Below, piece by piece: positions 32,183 to 44,100 of a stretch of 64,000 nt of DNA (position 1 is the stretch's first letter; every line of letters starts with the position of its first letter). Origin of the DNA: Gonium pectorale (Eukaryota > Chlorophyta > Chlorophyceae > Chlamydomonadales > Volvocaceae). The stretch covers positions 1,539,055 through 1,603,054 of the forward strand of contig LSYV01000007.1 of the NCBI GenBank assembly GCA_001584585.1. The letters are read 5' to 3'. The notes beneath the pieces are model-generated. The model searched no databases. It was not told where the DNA came from and saw only the letters and a list, made by a program, of their open reading frames with translations. The translations under genes and the position numbers were made by a program.

Positions 32183-35100
32183 TCAGTCAAAATAAATGAC
32201 CTGGCTATTCTCATCATAGAACCCATCCTTGAATCCAAGTTCGCTGTTGTACGACGGCACGATCCAGCTGTCCGCCTCATCGTCCGGCAGCGGCCGCGCG
32301 GGCTGGGGAATGACCGGCGGCCGCTGGCGCGACCGCAGATACTGAGGCACGTATCGCATGTCGGGCCGGATGGCCAGCGGCCGGGTGGAGGGCTGCGCGA
32401 TAGCGGCGGCGATGCGCGCCTCGCGGGCTGCTCGCTCGGCTGCCAGCGCGGCCTCGGCAGCCTCCCGGGTGGAGGCGGGCGAGGGGAACTCGGGCAGAAG
32501 CTTGGGCGCGGGAGGCAGCTGCGGGGCATAAGAGGCGGGCACGTGGGTAGTCAAGGCGGGGCCCGCGTGGAACCGCAGGAGTAGTTTCAGGGAACTCGGG
32601 AGGGCGGTGGCGAAGCGGTGTGCGCGAGAAGACGCCGGCCCCTGCGAAGTTGCTAGGGCACTTGGTTCGAGCCAAATCAGACGCCTCACCTCCATGGTCA
32701 CAAAGAGCATTCCGGCCTCCGCCAGCTCCTCCACCGGAGCCGCGACGGCTGCGGGCACTGGTGGCGGCTCCGCTAGAGCCGCGGCCGCCGCCTCGGCGCC
32801 CGCCGACACGCTGTGTGGGTGGGGCGCCTCGAGCGGGGCTCCCGAGGCCGTGCTCGATTGATTCCGCCTCAGAGGCTGCAGCCGGCCCGAGCGGTTCGCG
32901 CCAAAGCTCGCCCGGCCGCCCGACGCGAGCAGCACGTTGGCGCCGGCGGCGGCCGGGCCGGGCGCTGCGGTGGGCAAAGATGGCGCTTGCGTGGTGGATG
33001 GGGCGCCGGTGCCGGCTGGGATGGAGGCGGACAACGCGGTGACGGCCCGCATGGGCGACCCGGGACGGGCGGTGCCGGATGCGATGGCGGCTAGGGTGTT
33101 GCCGACAGCGTGCGCCGCGGCGTCGGCGAGGACACTCTCGGCCAGACCCTGGGGCGGGAGAAGGGGATCGGGTGGCCGGCGGCGGCGGGGTCAGAGGAGC
33201 CCCAAATCGCGAGCTCCAGGCGGTTGCTGGCAGCCACGAGGAGCAACGGAAAGGCATTAAAAGTCCCAATAAGCAACCTCCATCGTGCAATCAAGGGCTG
33301 AAGGCTGTCGGGCAGACGAACACGCAACCTAGGCACAGCCAAACAACACACGTTGCCTCTGCGCTCCACGTGCAGTGCGCAAACGCGCGGGCAAGGAGCT
33401 CCCGCCGGCCCTTCCTGCCGCCAGCAACGGCCACCCCAGCAAGGACAAGCAGGTTTCCACGCCCCACCCGCCTCCCGCGTCCCGCCTCGCTCACCTGGGG
33501 GTCGTGCAGGCGGTCCCGCACCCAGAAGGCCCGGTCCGGCGCCTCCAGCTGCTCCACCGTGGGCGCCGCCGTGCGCGCCTGGATGCGGCTCTTCCTCGAG
33601 GTGGCGGCGCTGAGGACCGCCGCCGCGTGGCTGTCATCCGCGCATACGATGGAGCGCGACCGGGACCCAATCGACGCCCTCGGGGCCGCCAGAGCCTGCG
33701 CCGGCGCGTCCGTGACCGAAACGCTGGGACTGCTCGCCCCCGCCCGCGCGGCAGCGTCGCCGCTGCTCGTTAGGTTGCTGGCGGCCTCTGGCGTGGGCTG
33801 CCTCGGCGGCCACGCCGGGGCGGGCTCGGGTACGGAAGAGGGCCGCCGCACGACGGCGCCGTGCGATGTCGGCAGCGGTGGCAGGGCCCTACCTGCAGCG
33901 GGCACTGGCAAGCCGCCCGGAGGTAGACTGCTGGTTGGCTTCCCCAGCGCCGCCGCCGAAAGGCCCAAACCCGCTCCCAGGTCCAACGATCGCCCGGTTC
34001 CCCGCGACGGAGGTGACGGGGAAGTGGATGCGGACGCGGGCGCGGAGGCGGGCACGGTCGGCTCGTCACCCTCGTGGATAGCCTCCAGGTTGGGAGACCG
34101 CCCGAGGCCGCCGCCGCGGTTGCGGCCGGAGCGCCCCCTCAGTAGCCCGGCCGGGTGGGTCTGCGCCAGCGAGCCATCCGCCGGCCCTAGGGGATTCCCC
34201 GCCCTGGCGCTGCCGCCGCCGCTGCCACCGCCGCTGACGGGATTGCTGAGGCTGTCTGTGCTGCCGTACATGTCCCGAAGCTCGTCCAATGTCTCGCGGT
34301 CCAGCTGCGCGCGCAGGTCCGCGTCCAGCCCCATGGATACGGCCGACGGCTCGGCGCTTAACTGGACCACAGGCCGGCCGCGGTGGTCTTCCAGCGGTGC
34401 CAGGGACCAGGCGGACGGCGAAATGTGCACAGCCGATTGATAACCGTTAGACAGGCCGGGGGCAAGGCCAGCGGTCGGGGATTGCGGCGGCTCAGGGGTG
34501 CTGCTGGCAGCTCGCGGCGACCCGGCGGCAGCATCGGCAGCGGCAGGGCCGCCCTCGCCCAGTGCCGCTACGGCGGCTACGCCCCAGGCAGGGCTCGTCC
34601 GGCCCCAGGACTCCCAGGGCACCGGAGGCGGGGCGCGGCTGTCGTCGGGGCTGAGGGGTGTGGCCACGACTCGCTTCTCGCCTGATAGACTGGCCACGCT
34701 CAGCCGGGACCGCTGCCCGCCGCTGCCCTGAGACGCCGGCGCTGAGCGGCCGGCGGAAGAGGCAGCGCCGCTGCCGGCGCGCGAGAGACCCGGCACAGCG
34801 CCGGCCCCTTCCTCCGCTGCCGGTGCGGGCGTGGCAGTGGCTGTGTCATCCTCCGCCGCATCAAGCAACGGCGACGGGCTGCGCCGCGGGCTCAGCACGC
34901 CGCCGCCGGTCCGGTTGGCGCCCCGCTTGACCACGAGGCGCATGGGGCTGGTCCGGCCCCGCGCGTCCGCCGGCCCCGTCCCGGGGCCGCCCGGGCCCGC
35001 CCACGTCCGCTTGTTCAGCAGAATGCTGCTCGCGCCAGCGACGGCGGCGACGGCAGGCGACTGGCCCGCCGGCGGCAGCGCCGTCACGGAGTTGGCGGAC

Positions 35101-38100
35101 GCCTGCGAAGGCGCGCCGGAGGAGCGCTCCGCCGAAGCGGCCGCAGCCGAAGGCGGGTGTTGGCCGGTGGGGCGCATGAGCAGCTGACGCGCGGCGGAGC
35201 GCTGAACGTGCACCTGGGCCGACATCATGGCGGCCAGCTCGTGGGTGGGCAGGTAGGAGGAGTCCCAGCTCAGTCGGGAGGCCTCGACCTCCTCGCCTCG
35301 GAGGTCCTGTGTGTGGCCGGCAAGAAACGCGGGATGATGGGGACGCTCACGTGGCAAATTTGGCTTTAGCAGTTACCACAAATTGTTGGCGGTCACCCTC
35401 TCCTGGCTCGATTGGGGTAGTTGACGACAGGACGGTGCCGCTGGCACCGCTTGTCCGACGACATTCGCACCTTAGGCACCGTGCGGATGTCGTACAGGCG
35501 CGGCTGCCGGACCTCCGTCGGCGCTGCCAGGCCCGCTGTCACGGGCCCGGGCGCGGGCATGGCGATGCGCAGGCCACCGCCGCCGCCGCCGGTGCCGCTG
35601 CTGGTGTGGCCCACGAAGTCCTCCTCCGTTGAAAGGGCACTGGTGGCGAAGAGGGCGGTCAGGTAGGCCTGGCCCGACCGGTGGGAGGTGTTGAATTCGG
35701 CCTGCACCGATAGGAGCAGCGGGAGGAGGGGAGCCTCATCAGGCAGAGCCAGCTCGCAAGCGGTATCGGCAGTGGTGCATGTATGCCATCTTCAGCGCCG
35801 GAATGTGCGGAGGAAAAAATGAAGGCATGCGATTCTGTGGACACCGAGCCAAGGCACAGAGTGCGACATTCCCATCAGCAGAACCCCAGCGTAACCACGC
35901 CATTGCCGTGGGAAACCTCAGCGCCACGCCAAACAACATCGCCAGCCTCACAGCCTCTGCAGAGCCGCACCTTTGCGAGCACCTCCCAGGGCTGGGCACG
36001 CGGGTTGTAGGGCCGGGCGAGCACCTCGGCGATCGCCTCCACCTGTGCAACGGGAACGGGAGTGGCGGCGGTGATGGCAACTTTGTTTCACAAACTAGTT
36101 TGGGAAGAATCCGCGGAGCGGGTCATAGCTGGCTACATGCAGACGCACTGAAGCGAATACATAGGCATCCGGAGGGGGCGGTACTCGCTTGCCTTGGTCC
36201 ACTCCTCCATCACTATCGTCCGTGGAGCCAGCGCCCTGGGGCCGCCACCCGCAGCGGCAGCGTTCTGGCCGCCGTCGTGGCTTGCCGCTGCGCCCTGCAA
36301 CTGCCCCTTGGACAGGTTCTGGTGCTGCAGGATGGCGGCCAGCTCTGAGGCATTGTCCTGAGGCAGGGGAGAGAGAGGCACGGGGCAGGTTGCAAACATC
36401 CTTGATAACAATAGACGCGAAAACTTTGATGGCTAACGCCTGGTCACTTGCCTTCCTGAGAGATACACGTAACAGCCCTCCCTCTCTGGTATGATGGCTC
36501 CATTACAGGAGTTGGGGCCTCGAACCTCGGCGGCCACGTCCGGGCCGTCCCCACCCACCACCCACCTCCATGACCTTGTGGATGATAGTCTTCATGGGGG
36601 CGGTGAAGAGGCTGAGGTCCAGCTTCTCGCACAGGACCTGCCGCACACGGCGCCGTTGCAGCGCAGCCGCCGGGAATGAAGGTAGTGGGCACATGGCATC
36701 TTGGCATGAGGCAATCGGGGCGGGCCAAGGCCCCTGGAGGCCGAGCCACCTAGCTGCCTCCGCCCGGGTCCTCAAGGTCGCGAGCGCCGCACCGCACCCT
36801 AGTGCCACGCCGGCGCCCTGCCCCGGCACACCTGTACGGCGATCTGCTTGACCGCCCTGCCGTACAACGCAATGTCCACCTCGGCGACCGCCGCAACCAC
36901 CTCCGCTGCAGCTGTGTGGCCGTGCGGCGACGTCAGCAGCCAGGCGCGCAGCGCCGAGAGGTCCAGCGATATGACCTTGGCCACCGGTGACGCCACAACC
37001 AGCGAGTACCTGCAGCACCACACGATAGCCGCGCCACCGACGCGTGTCAGACAAGCGTGCCAAGGAAAGACATCACTGGAAGGCGCCTCGACTCATCGTG
37101 CAAAGAGGGGCAGAGGGGCAGCTGGCAGCGCCCAGAGCAGGTGCAAGGCGCGGACGCGAGGAGGCGTCGGTGCGGGGGACACACCAGAGGGGCCTCGACG
37201 CCAGCAGGCTGAGCTCGCCGCACGTGGAGCCCTCGCGCAGGGTAGCCAGGTCCATAGCCTCTGCAGCGCAAGGCCCAGCGCAGCACGGGCATGAAGCCAA
37301 GGCCCCAAACGATGGAGATGGGCTGCGCTGTGTGAAGCGCACTTCTTAGTAGCTCGGCTACGTGAGCGCCGTAAGCGCCCTTCCGCCACATGTCAACTGA
37401 GATGGTATTGCAGCTGACGGGGTGCCGAGTGCCGTCCCGAGAACGGGCGAGAACGAGGACCACAGGCGGTGTGCAGGAGAAGGCCACAATCCCAAGCAAC
37501 CGGTCCACGGGAACGCCCGCCCACCCACCAACCCCCGCCCACCCACCAACCCCCGCCCACCCACCAACCCCCGCCCACCCACCAACCCCCGCCCACCCAC
37601 CACCCCCCGCCCACCTGGCACGCTGGTGGAGTCCCGCAGGCCCACCACGGGCCCGCGCATGACGCACTCCCCCGCCGCCACCAGGTACACCACCGGGGCA
37701 GGCTCGCCTGCACGGAGCAGCTCCGTGCCCTGCGCGGGTTGGGGCGGGTTGGGCTCAAGTTGGGTTGGGTTGGATTGGGAGAACCAACAACACGAGGATA
37801 ACCCGCGGTATGGCAAGGGGGCCCCTAAGGACGCGCTGAAGCAACCGGACGCCCGCGTTCTAATAAGGCGTTTGCGACAACCACACCAGCAGAGGAGCAC
37901 GGCTCTCTTGCCCTCCAGTACGTCTCCCCTCCCCCAGCGTCCCCTCCCAACTACCTGCTTGTGCTCCTCCAGCCGGTAGCGCCCTGCCAGGTCCGCCGCC
38001 ATGGCCGCCAGGTCCACCCCCGCCCCCGCCAGCCAGTCCACGTGGCGCGCCAGCACCGGCAGCACCGCGGGCTGCACGCTGCGCCCGATGCCGCTGGAGA

Positions 38101-41100
38101 GCAGCTCGTACATGGGCTTGCTCATGCACAGCACCTCGGCGGGGGGGCCGCCAGCCGGGCAGCGCGCACGTAGCAGGTTGGCGCCCAGCGGCAGCTTCTC
38201 CAGCAGCTCCGACTGGGGAGCCAGCGGCAGCGGCGATGGCGCGCGCGCCGCCACTGCGGCGTCAGCCGCCGTGGCAGCAGCGGTTGCGGCGGCGCCGGAA
38301 TCGGTGGCTGGCGGCGACGGAGCCGCGAGACGGCGACGGTTGCTGAAGGCTTCAATGATTGCCTCCGCCATGGCTCCGCCGCTGAAGGTGTCGCCGGGCT
38401 GGGCGACCTGCAGCGGCAGGGGCTCTGCGTCCGACTCCGCCTGCTCGCCGTTGCCGGCTGCGGCACTGGCGGCTGCGGCAGCGTGCAGGGATGACGTCGA
38501 CTGCTCCGGCGAGGGGCTGGCCGAGGGACCGGACGATTCGCTGCCTTGCTCGGAGGGTTCGTAATCCTCGCGCGCCATGAGCAGGGTCTCCAGGGCAATG
38601 GAGCCGCTCAGGCACCAGTAGGCCCTGCAAGGGTCGGGGGTAAGGAGGTCGTTACCCTTTCTCGCTAAACAAGCTTGAGGCACATTCCCCCCATCGCCTG
38701 GCCGTTTGTCAGTGCGACTCCGTCCTAGCCGTCCGAGCCTGGAGAGGGCGGGGGCCCCAGAGGCGCAGCATCCACAAGATGAAGACGGCCGACAAATTCA
38801 ACGGGCCCGAAGCCAGGAATATGTGTTTCAGACATCGCCTCCCTTGTCATCAGGGTCGACAAGGGGAGGGGGGCGAAATGAGCCGACGAGGAGGCGCGAG
38901 TCGTTCCATATTCAAGGTCCAGGGTCATCTGTGGTGACACGCCCCCGAAGACCCTCCCCCTCTTCCCCCCCCCCCTCGGACGCCGGCTTCGCGCCGGCCG
39001 CCGGATGCTGCCAGCAGTCAACAACTCCACGCCCTCGGACTGAGTACCCCTCCCCCCCACACCACGCAGCCGCACCTGTCATCCAGGCGCAGCGCAACCG
39101 CCTGGAGCCGTGGCGGTGGTGGTGACGGCGGCGTGACCACCCGCGGGGGCTCAGCCGCTGGCGACATGGACGGCGCCGGCGAGTCCAACTCCCCGGCCGG
39201 CGACGCTCCAGCAGCAGATATCTCGTTTCCAGTCGGCGCCGACGGCGGCGCTGCGGGGTCAGGCACCGGTGGCGTTGCCGGCCCTGCTGCCAGCTGACGA
39301 GGCAGCCCTGCAGGTGCCAGCCCCAGCCCGAGCGGCCCACGCTGGGGTAGGACTTCAGGGCTGGCGGCACGCGAGCTGAAGTCCCGTGAAAATGATGATG
39401 CGTACGACAGTGCCGTGTCTGCAGTACCCGCTCGTACGAGCTCTCCACCAACCATCGCGGATGCACCAGGCCCGCCGGCACCCGTCGCCACCTCGCCGGT
39501 CCGCGCAGGGGCCTGGGCGACGCTCACGGCATTAGATGACGGACCGGATGACACTGTGCGGCCGGCAGCGCCAAAGCCGCCTGTGGCCAGGCCAGACGTG
39601 GCACCCGCAGCCGGGAGGCCAGGAGCCGGACCCGGCGCCGGCAGGGCGGTGGCGTCGCCAGGCGCGGCGGCGGCAGCCGGCGGCGTCGCCGGCGGTGTCG
39701 CCGGCGGCGTTGCGCCCGTGCCGGAGTCACGGCGCTTGAAGCGCGCAGCCGCCGCGGCAGCGGCGGCCTCCATATCGCGTCGGTCGATCAGCGCGAGAGA
39801 TGGAATGAGGGGCTCCTCCGCCACGGGGTCAAAGAGGGCGCCCACCGTGTGCGTCTCGACACGGGCGCCGCCCGTGGTGCGCTTGGCGTACCAGCGGCCT
39901 CCCAGGTCCGAGTCCCCGTCGGTGCGCGGCGTGTCCAGTGTGCCCGGTGAGCCAGGAACCGCCGAGGCGGCAACGGCGGCCACGGTGCAGCCACCGTCCA
40001 AGCGGGACACCGGCCGGGAGCGGCCTCCGCCCTCCAGCCCCGTATCCATGTCCGCTGCGGCGGCGGCCACATCGCCGGGGGCCTCCTCGCTTTCTTCAGC
40101 AAATGCATCGCCCGAGGCAGCTGCTGCAGCTGCTTCTTCGCCCTCAGCGCAGGTAGCGGAGTCGCTGGCGACGCCGCCTGCGCCGGATTGCGTGCGCTTG
40201 CGGGGGTTGGCGAATCGCTCCGCCCAGGGCTTCTTCTTGGGGCTGCCGCCCGACTCCGACGACCCCTCGGCGGCCACGCTGCCCTCACTGCCGACGGGGC
40301 CCACACCCGAATCGGACTGCCTCGTGGCAGCTGCATTTGCAGCCGCACTGTCGCCGGCGGGCGTGGCAACGGCAGCAGCAGCTTCAGGGGCGGCGGTCAC
40401 CGCAGCGGGGCCCAAGTTCTGTCGGCTGTTTGCGCGGCTGCCTCCGTAGCGCTGGGCCCAGGATAGCTTCGGGGAGCTAGGCGAACGGCCCTCCATCGCC
40501 TCTGCCGCACTCGGCGTCGCCGCCGCCACGGCCTCTCCATTCCTGCTCTTGGCTACCGTCGGGGCATGATTGGCGGCGCCGATGGCCTCGGGAGTGGTCA
40601 GGCTGGCAGGTGCCTGCGCCAGCGGCGAGCTGTCCACAGACCTGTCGGTGGCAAGGGCGCCAGATGCAGCAACCGCAGCGACGGCAGCGTCGGTGGTCGT
40701 CCTTACTGTCGAGGGCCATAGGCTCAGCTCGCCGTTCGGGGCCTGCTCGGAAGGCTGCTTGCTAGGGGGCTCAATGCCGGCCGAGCCAGAAGGCTCCGCC
40801 GCCGGTAGCCCTCCGACGGATGCGGAAGGCGTTACCGCCATCGCGGCAGTCCCCATCACCGGTGCCTGAGAGCCACTTGCAAGCGCGGCCTGGATGCCCG
40901 GACCTGCAGGCGGCTCCCGTCTTCTCGCGTCACCCGCCGCGACAGGGACATCCCCTGCCGCCTGCGCCAGCGTCGCGGCATCGTCGGCCACTGCCGCTGG
41001 GCGTGGCGGCGTCGTCGCTTGTGGCTGGGCCTGCAGCGGCAGCCCGGGGAATAGGCCTTCCTCCGGCGCGGGTCCGTGGGCAGGGCCCTGCGGCGCCGCC

Positions 41101-44100
41101 GGCGCGCCGTGAGCCGCCGCTGCCGCTGAGCCGGGATCAGCGGAACTCGTAAGCTCAGTTGCCACCGTCGCTGGCAGCGCCCCAGCAGCGAAGCCAATCC
41201 GCGCGCTGCCGACGGATGCCGCTGAGGGCTCCCCACCCCGCGATGTCCCAGAGCCCTCCGCCTGTGGGCCCGGTGCTGCAGGCGGCACCGTGGCCTCGAC
41301 GGCGCCCGATACGGGCTCGGTGCCTCTGGCCGCGATGTCCTCTGCCACGGTGTCGTCCGCCGTGGGTAGGGCTGCCAGACTCGCCTCCCCGTGGGACGGG
41401 GCCGAGGATGCGAGGGATGCACGCGACTTCCCGGACTCGCCACCGAGCTCCACATCAATGGACCGAGCCGTCAGCTGTCCAGACGCCTCGACGCCGTCAG
41501 CGCCGTCGGCAGCATCCGCCACCGCCGTGCCCTTCGCCGACCCGGCCGCGTCGGGACTAACCGCGTCAGCCCCTGCAGCGCCGCCACTGCCACCGCCGCT
41601 GCCGCTGAGGCTGCTGGCCCCTGCGCCCGAGGCGCTGGGCAGGGGCGAGGCGGTCTGCTGCGTCTCAGAAATGTCCAGCCTGGCGAGGTCGACGTGGGAT
41701 CCTGGATCCAGCTTGCGGTACTCGAGATCCTGAAACAGGCGCAGCCGCACCTGCGATGCGCGCCACCAAACGCAACAAACCACAGCCGTCAGCCAAGACA
41801 AGCTTCCATGTAAAGCTGTGCCCAAAGCAAACACACGGCGCGCAGACCCTCCAGGGCCCAATGCCCGTGCCCCTGAGCCAGCGCTTCCTCGTCTGGGCTC
41901 CGAAAACACTCCGGTCGCCCACCCGCACGCATGAATGATGAATCGGCTGTGGGGAGCGCCCAACACTTGAACTCGACCTGTGTAGCCTGATCCACTGGGA
42001 TTGCAGTCAAACACGTTGCTTCGTCAATCAATCCATAGATTCCTCACCTGCCAGGGCAACCGCGCAAAGGCCGGCAGGTGGCTGAAGGCCAGGGCCAGCA
42101 GCTCCACCTGCCACGGCTGGCGCTGGCCGGGCGGAGCCGAGATGAGAAGCTCCCGGATGCGGTCGGCGGCTGCCGGCCACGTGACGGGGCTGCTGTCAGG
42201 CTGGTGGCCGCTGGCCGCCACCAGCCGCCGCTGCGCCGCCACCGCCGCCGCCGCCAGCCGGGGCAGCTGGCCCGGCGGCAACAGCGCCCGCAGAAGCTCG
42301 GCGGGGATGAGCACGAACTCGCAGCGGGTGAGCGCCACGGCGCTGTGCGCGGCGGGCGCCCTGCAGGGTTTCGAGGCGGCGGTTGGGTTCGTGACTTGGG
42401 GGAGGCGAGCGGACATCATTGCAGGCCCGTGTGGTGTACGACACTACATAACAGCGTATGAGGGACCAACCAGTGCGCCCGGGAACCAGCAAGCCAGTTA
42501 AGGAGAGCTGAGCGCAACGGAGCGAAACAGCCATCTCGCGGGTCCGGCCAAGCACCTCTGCAACGTCTGGTGTCCCCATACTCTGCACACGCAACGCCAT
42601 GTCCCTCGTGACCCCTGTGCCCACGCACCTGGCCGGGGCCGGCCGGCGTGTCCCCTCCGCCTGGGGCGGCTCCGACAGCGACTCCTCGCAGAACACCACG
42701 GGTGCGCTGTACACCGCCGCAACCTTCTGCCGGTGCAGCTTGAGCTGCGCAGCCAGCGCGTTCGCCAGCGGCTGTGCCGCGCCGCTGGTGCTGGCGCCCG
42801 GCAGGCGCCCGCCGCCACCACCGCCGTACCGGCCAAAGCGGCCAGTATCGTTGGGCCTTTCCAGCAACTTGCGACTGCCAATATCCGACAGGGTGAGCCC
42901 TTGCTTGGGCGCGGTGCTCTCGCCGTCGCCGCCGTTCGCCGTCGCCTCCGGCGCCGCTGCGTCCCTGCCGCTATTGCTGCTGAGGCGTATGCGCAGCCGC
43001 GGCCGCGGCTCGGAGGCAGCAGCGCCCTCGGCGCCGGGGTCCGTTGCCATCCCCTGCGAGGTGGTGCCCGGTGTGGTGGTGCCCGGAGTCGACACCATGA
43101 GGTCACCCGACGCGACGCTGTCGCCGTCGCCGGTGCCCGAGCGAGACCTCAGTCCCGGACCCGGGAGCAGGGATGAGAAGTCAGGCTGCTGGTAGCCGGA
43201 GCCCGAGCCGCGCCTACTGCCGCCCTCGGATGCGGCCGGCGACGACACGGCGGGCCCTCCCGTCGCGCCGGCATCGACCACGCTGCCCACGCCGCTGCCA
43301 GACGGACTGCCGGGTCGGTCGGGCGTGGGCGCATCAGCAACAGGAGCCTTCTCGCCTGCAAGCTCCTCTCCGGCAACGCCGCCAGCACTACCGTCGCTTC
43401 CTGCTGCCGGCGCGTCGCTGTCGGCGCCATCGACCCGCGGGTCGGTACCCGACTGCTCCTCCTGACCTGGCGGGCTGCCGCCCATCGACTCCTCGTCCTG
43501 GTCCGGCCCGGGCGTCGGCGATGGCGGCAGCACGGGATGGTCCCGGAACGTGGCGTTGCGGCTGTCCACGAGCTGCCCGTCGACACTGGGGGCTTCTGAG
43601 CCTGGCGTGGACGGCCGCCGGGAGTGGCCGGCGCTGCCGACGCTGGGCGCCTTGCCGCCGTCGGCCCCGTGGCCAGTGGACGCGGCCGAGCCACGCAACG
43701 AGGGCCTGGCCACCGCGCCGCCTTCGCCGCCGGGGAGGCTGCCGCTCCGGCTGCCCTCGGCCTGTGGCGCTGATGGCCGGGCGGCGCCGCCCGCCCTGAT
43801 GGGCGTCGCGGCGGGGGATGAGCCGCTACCCGAGGTACGGCGGCTGCCGCTGCGACTGGGTCCGGGACTGGCGGCGGGCGAGCGGCGCAGCGAGGACAGG
43901 GAGCTCGGGGGTAACGACATCGAATCGCCGCCGATCTTGCTGCGGAGGCCCTTGGGCCGCGGGGGCAGCGGCGGGCGGCCGTCGGAGGCGACCCCGGCCG
44001 TGCTCGGCGAAGTCCCATCCGCGGGAGGCTGTTCCGCCGGCTCAGCCCCGTCCGGCATCGCAGCCGCTCCTGCAGACGCGGCGGTGTCCTCACCGGCGAG

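Noticed and set aside
33079..34440. Long plus-strand ORF (453 codons)
   Set aside because: Antisense shadow of the GC-rich exon 33495-35306 of the multi-CNB gene. The minus-strand frame has in-phase splice junctions on both sides; this one has none.
39415..40449. Long plus-strand ORF (344 codons)
   Set aside because: Lies opposite exon 39076-41750 of the multi-CNB gene. Low-complexity GC-rich coding DNA commonly leaves the opposite strand open.
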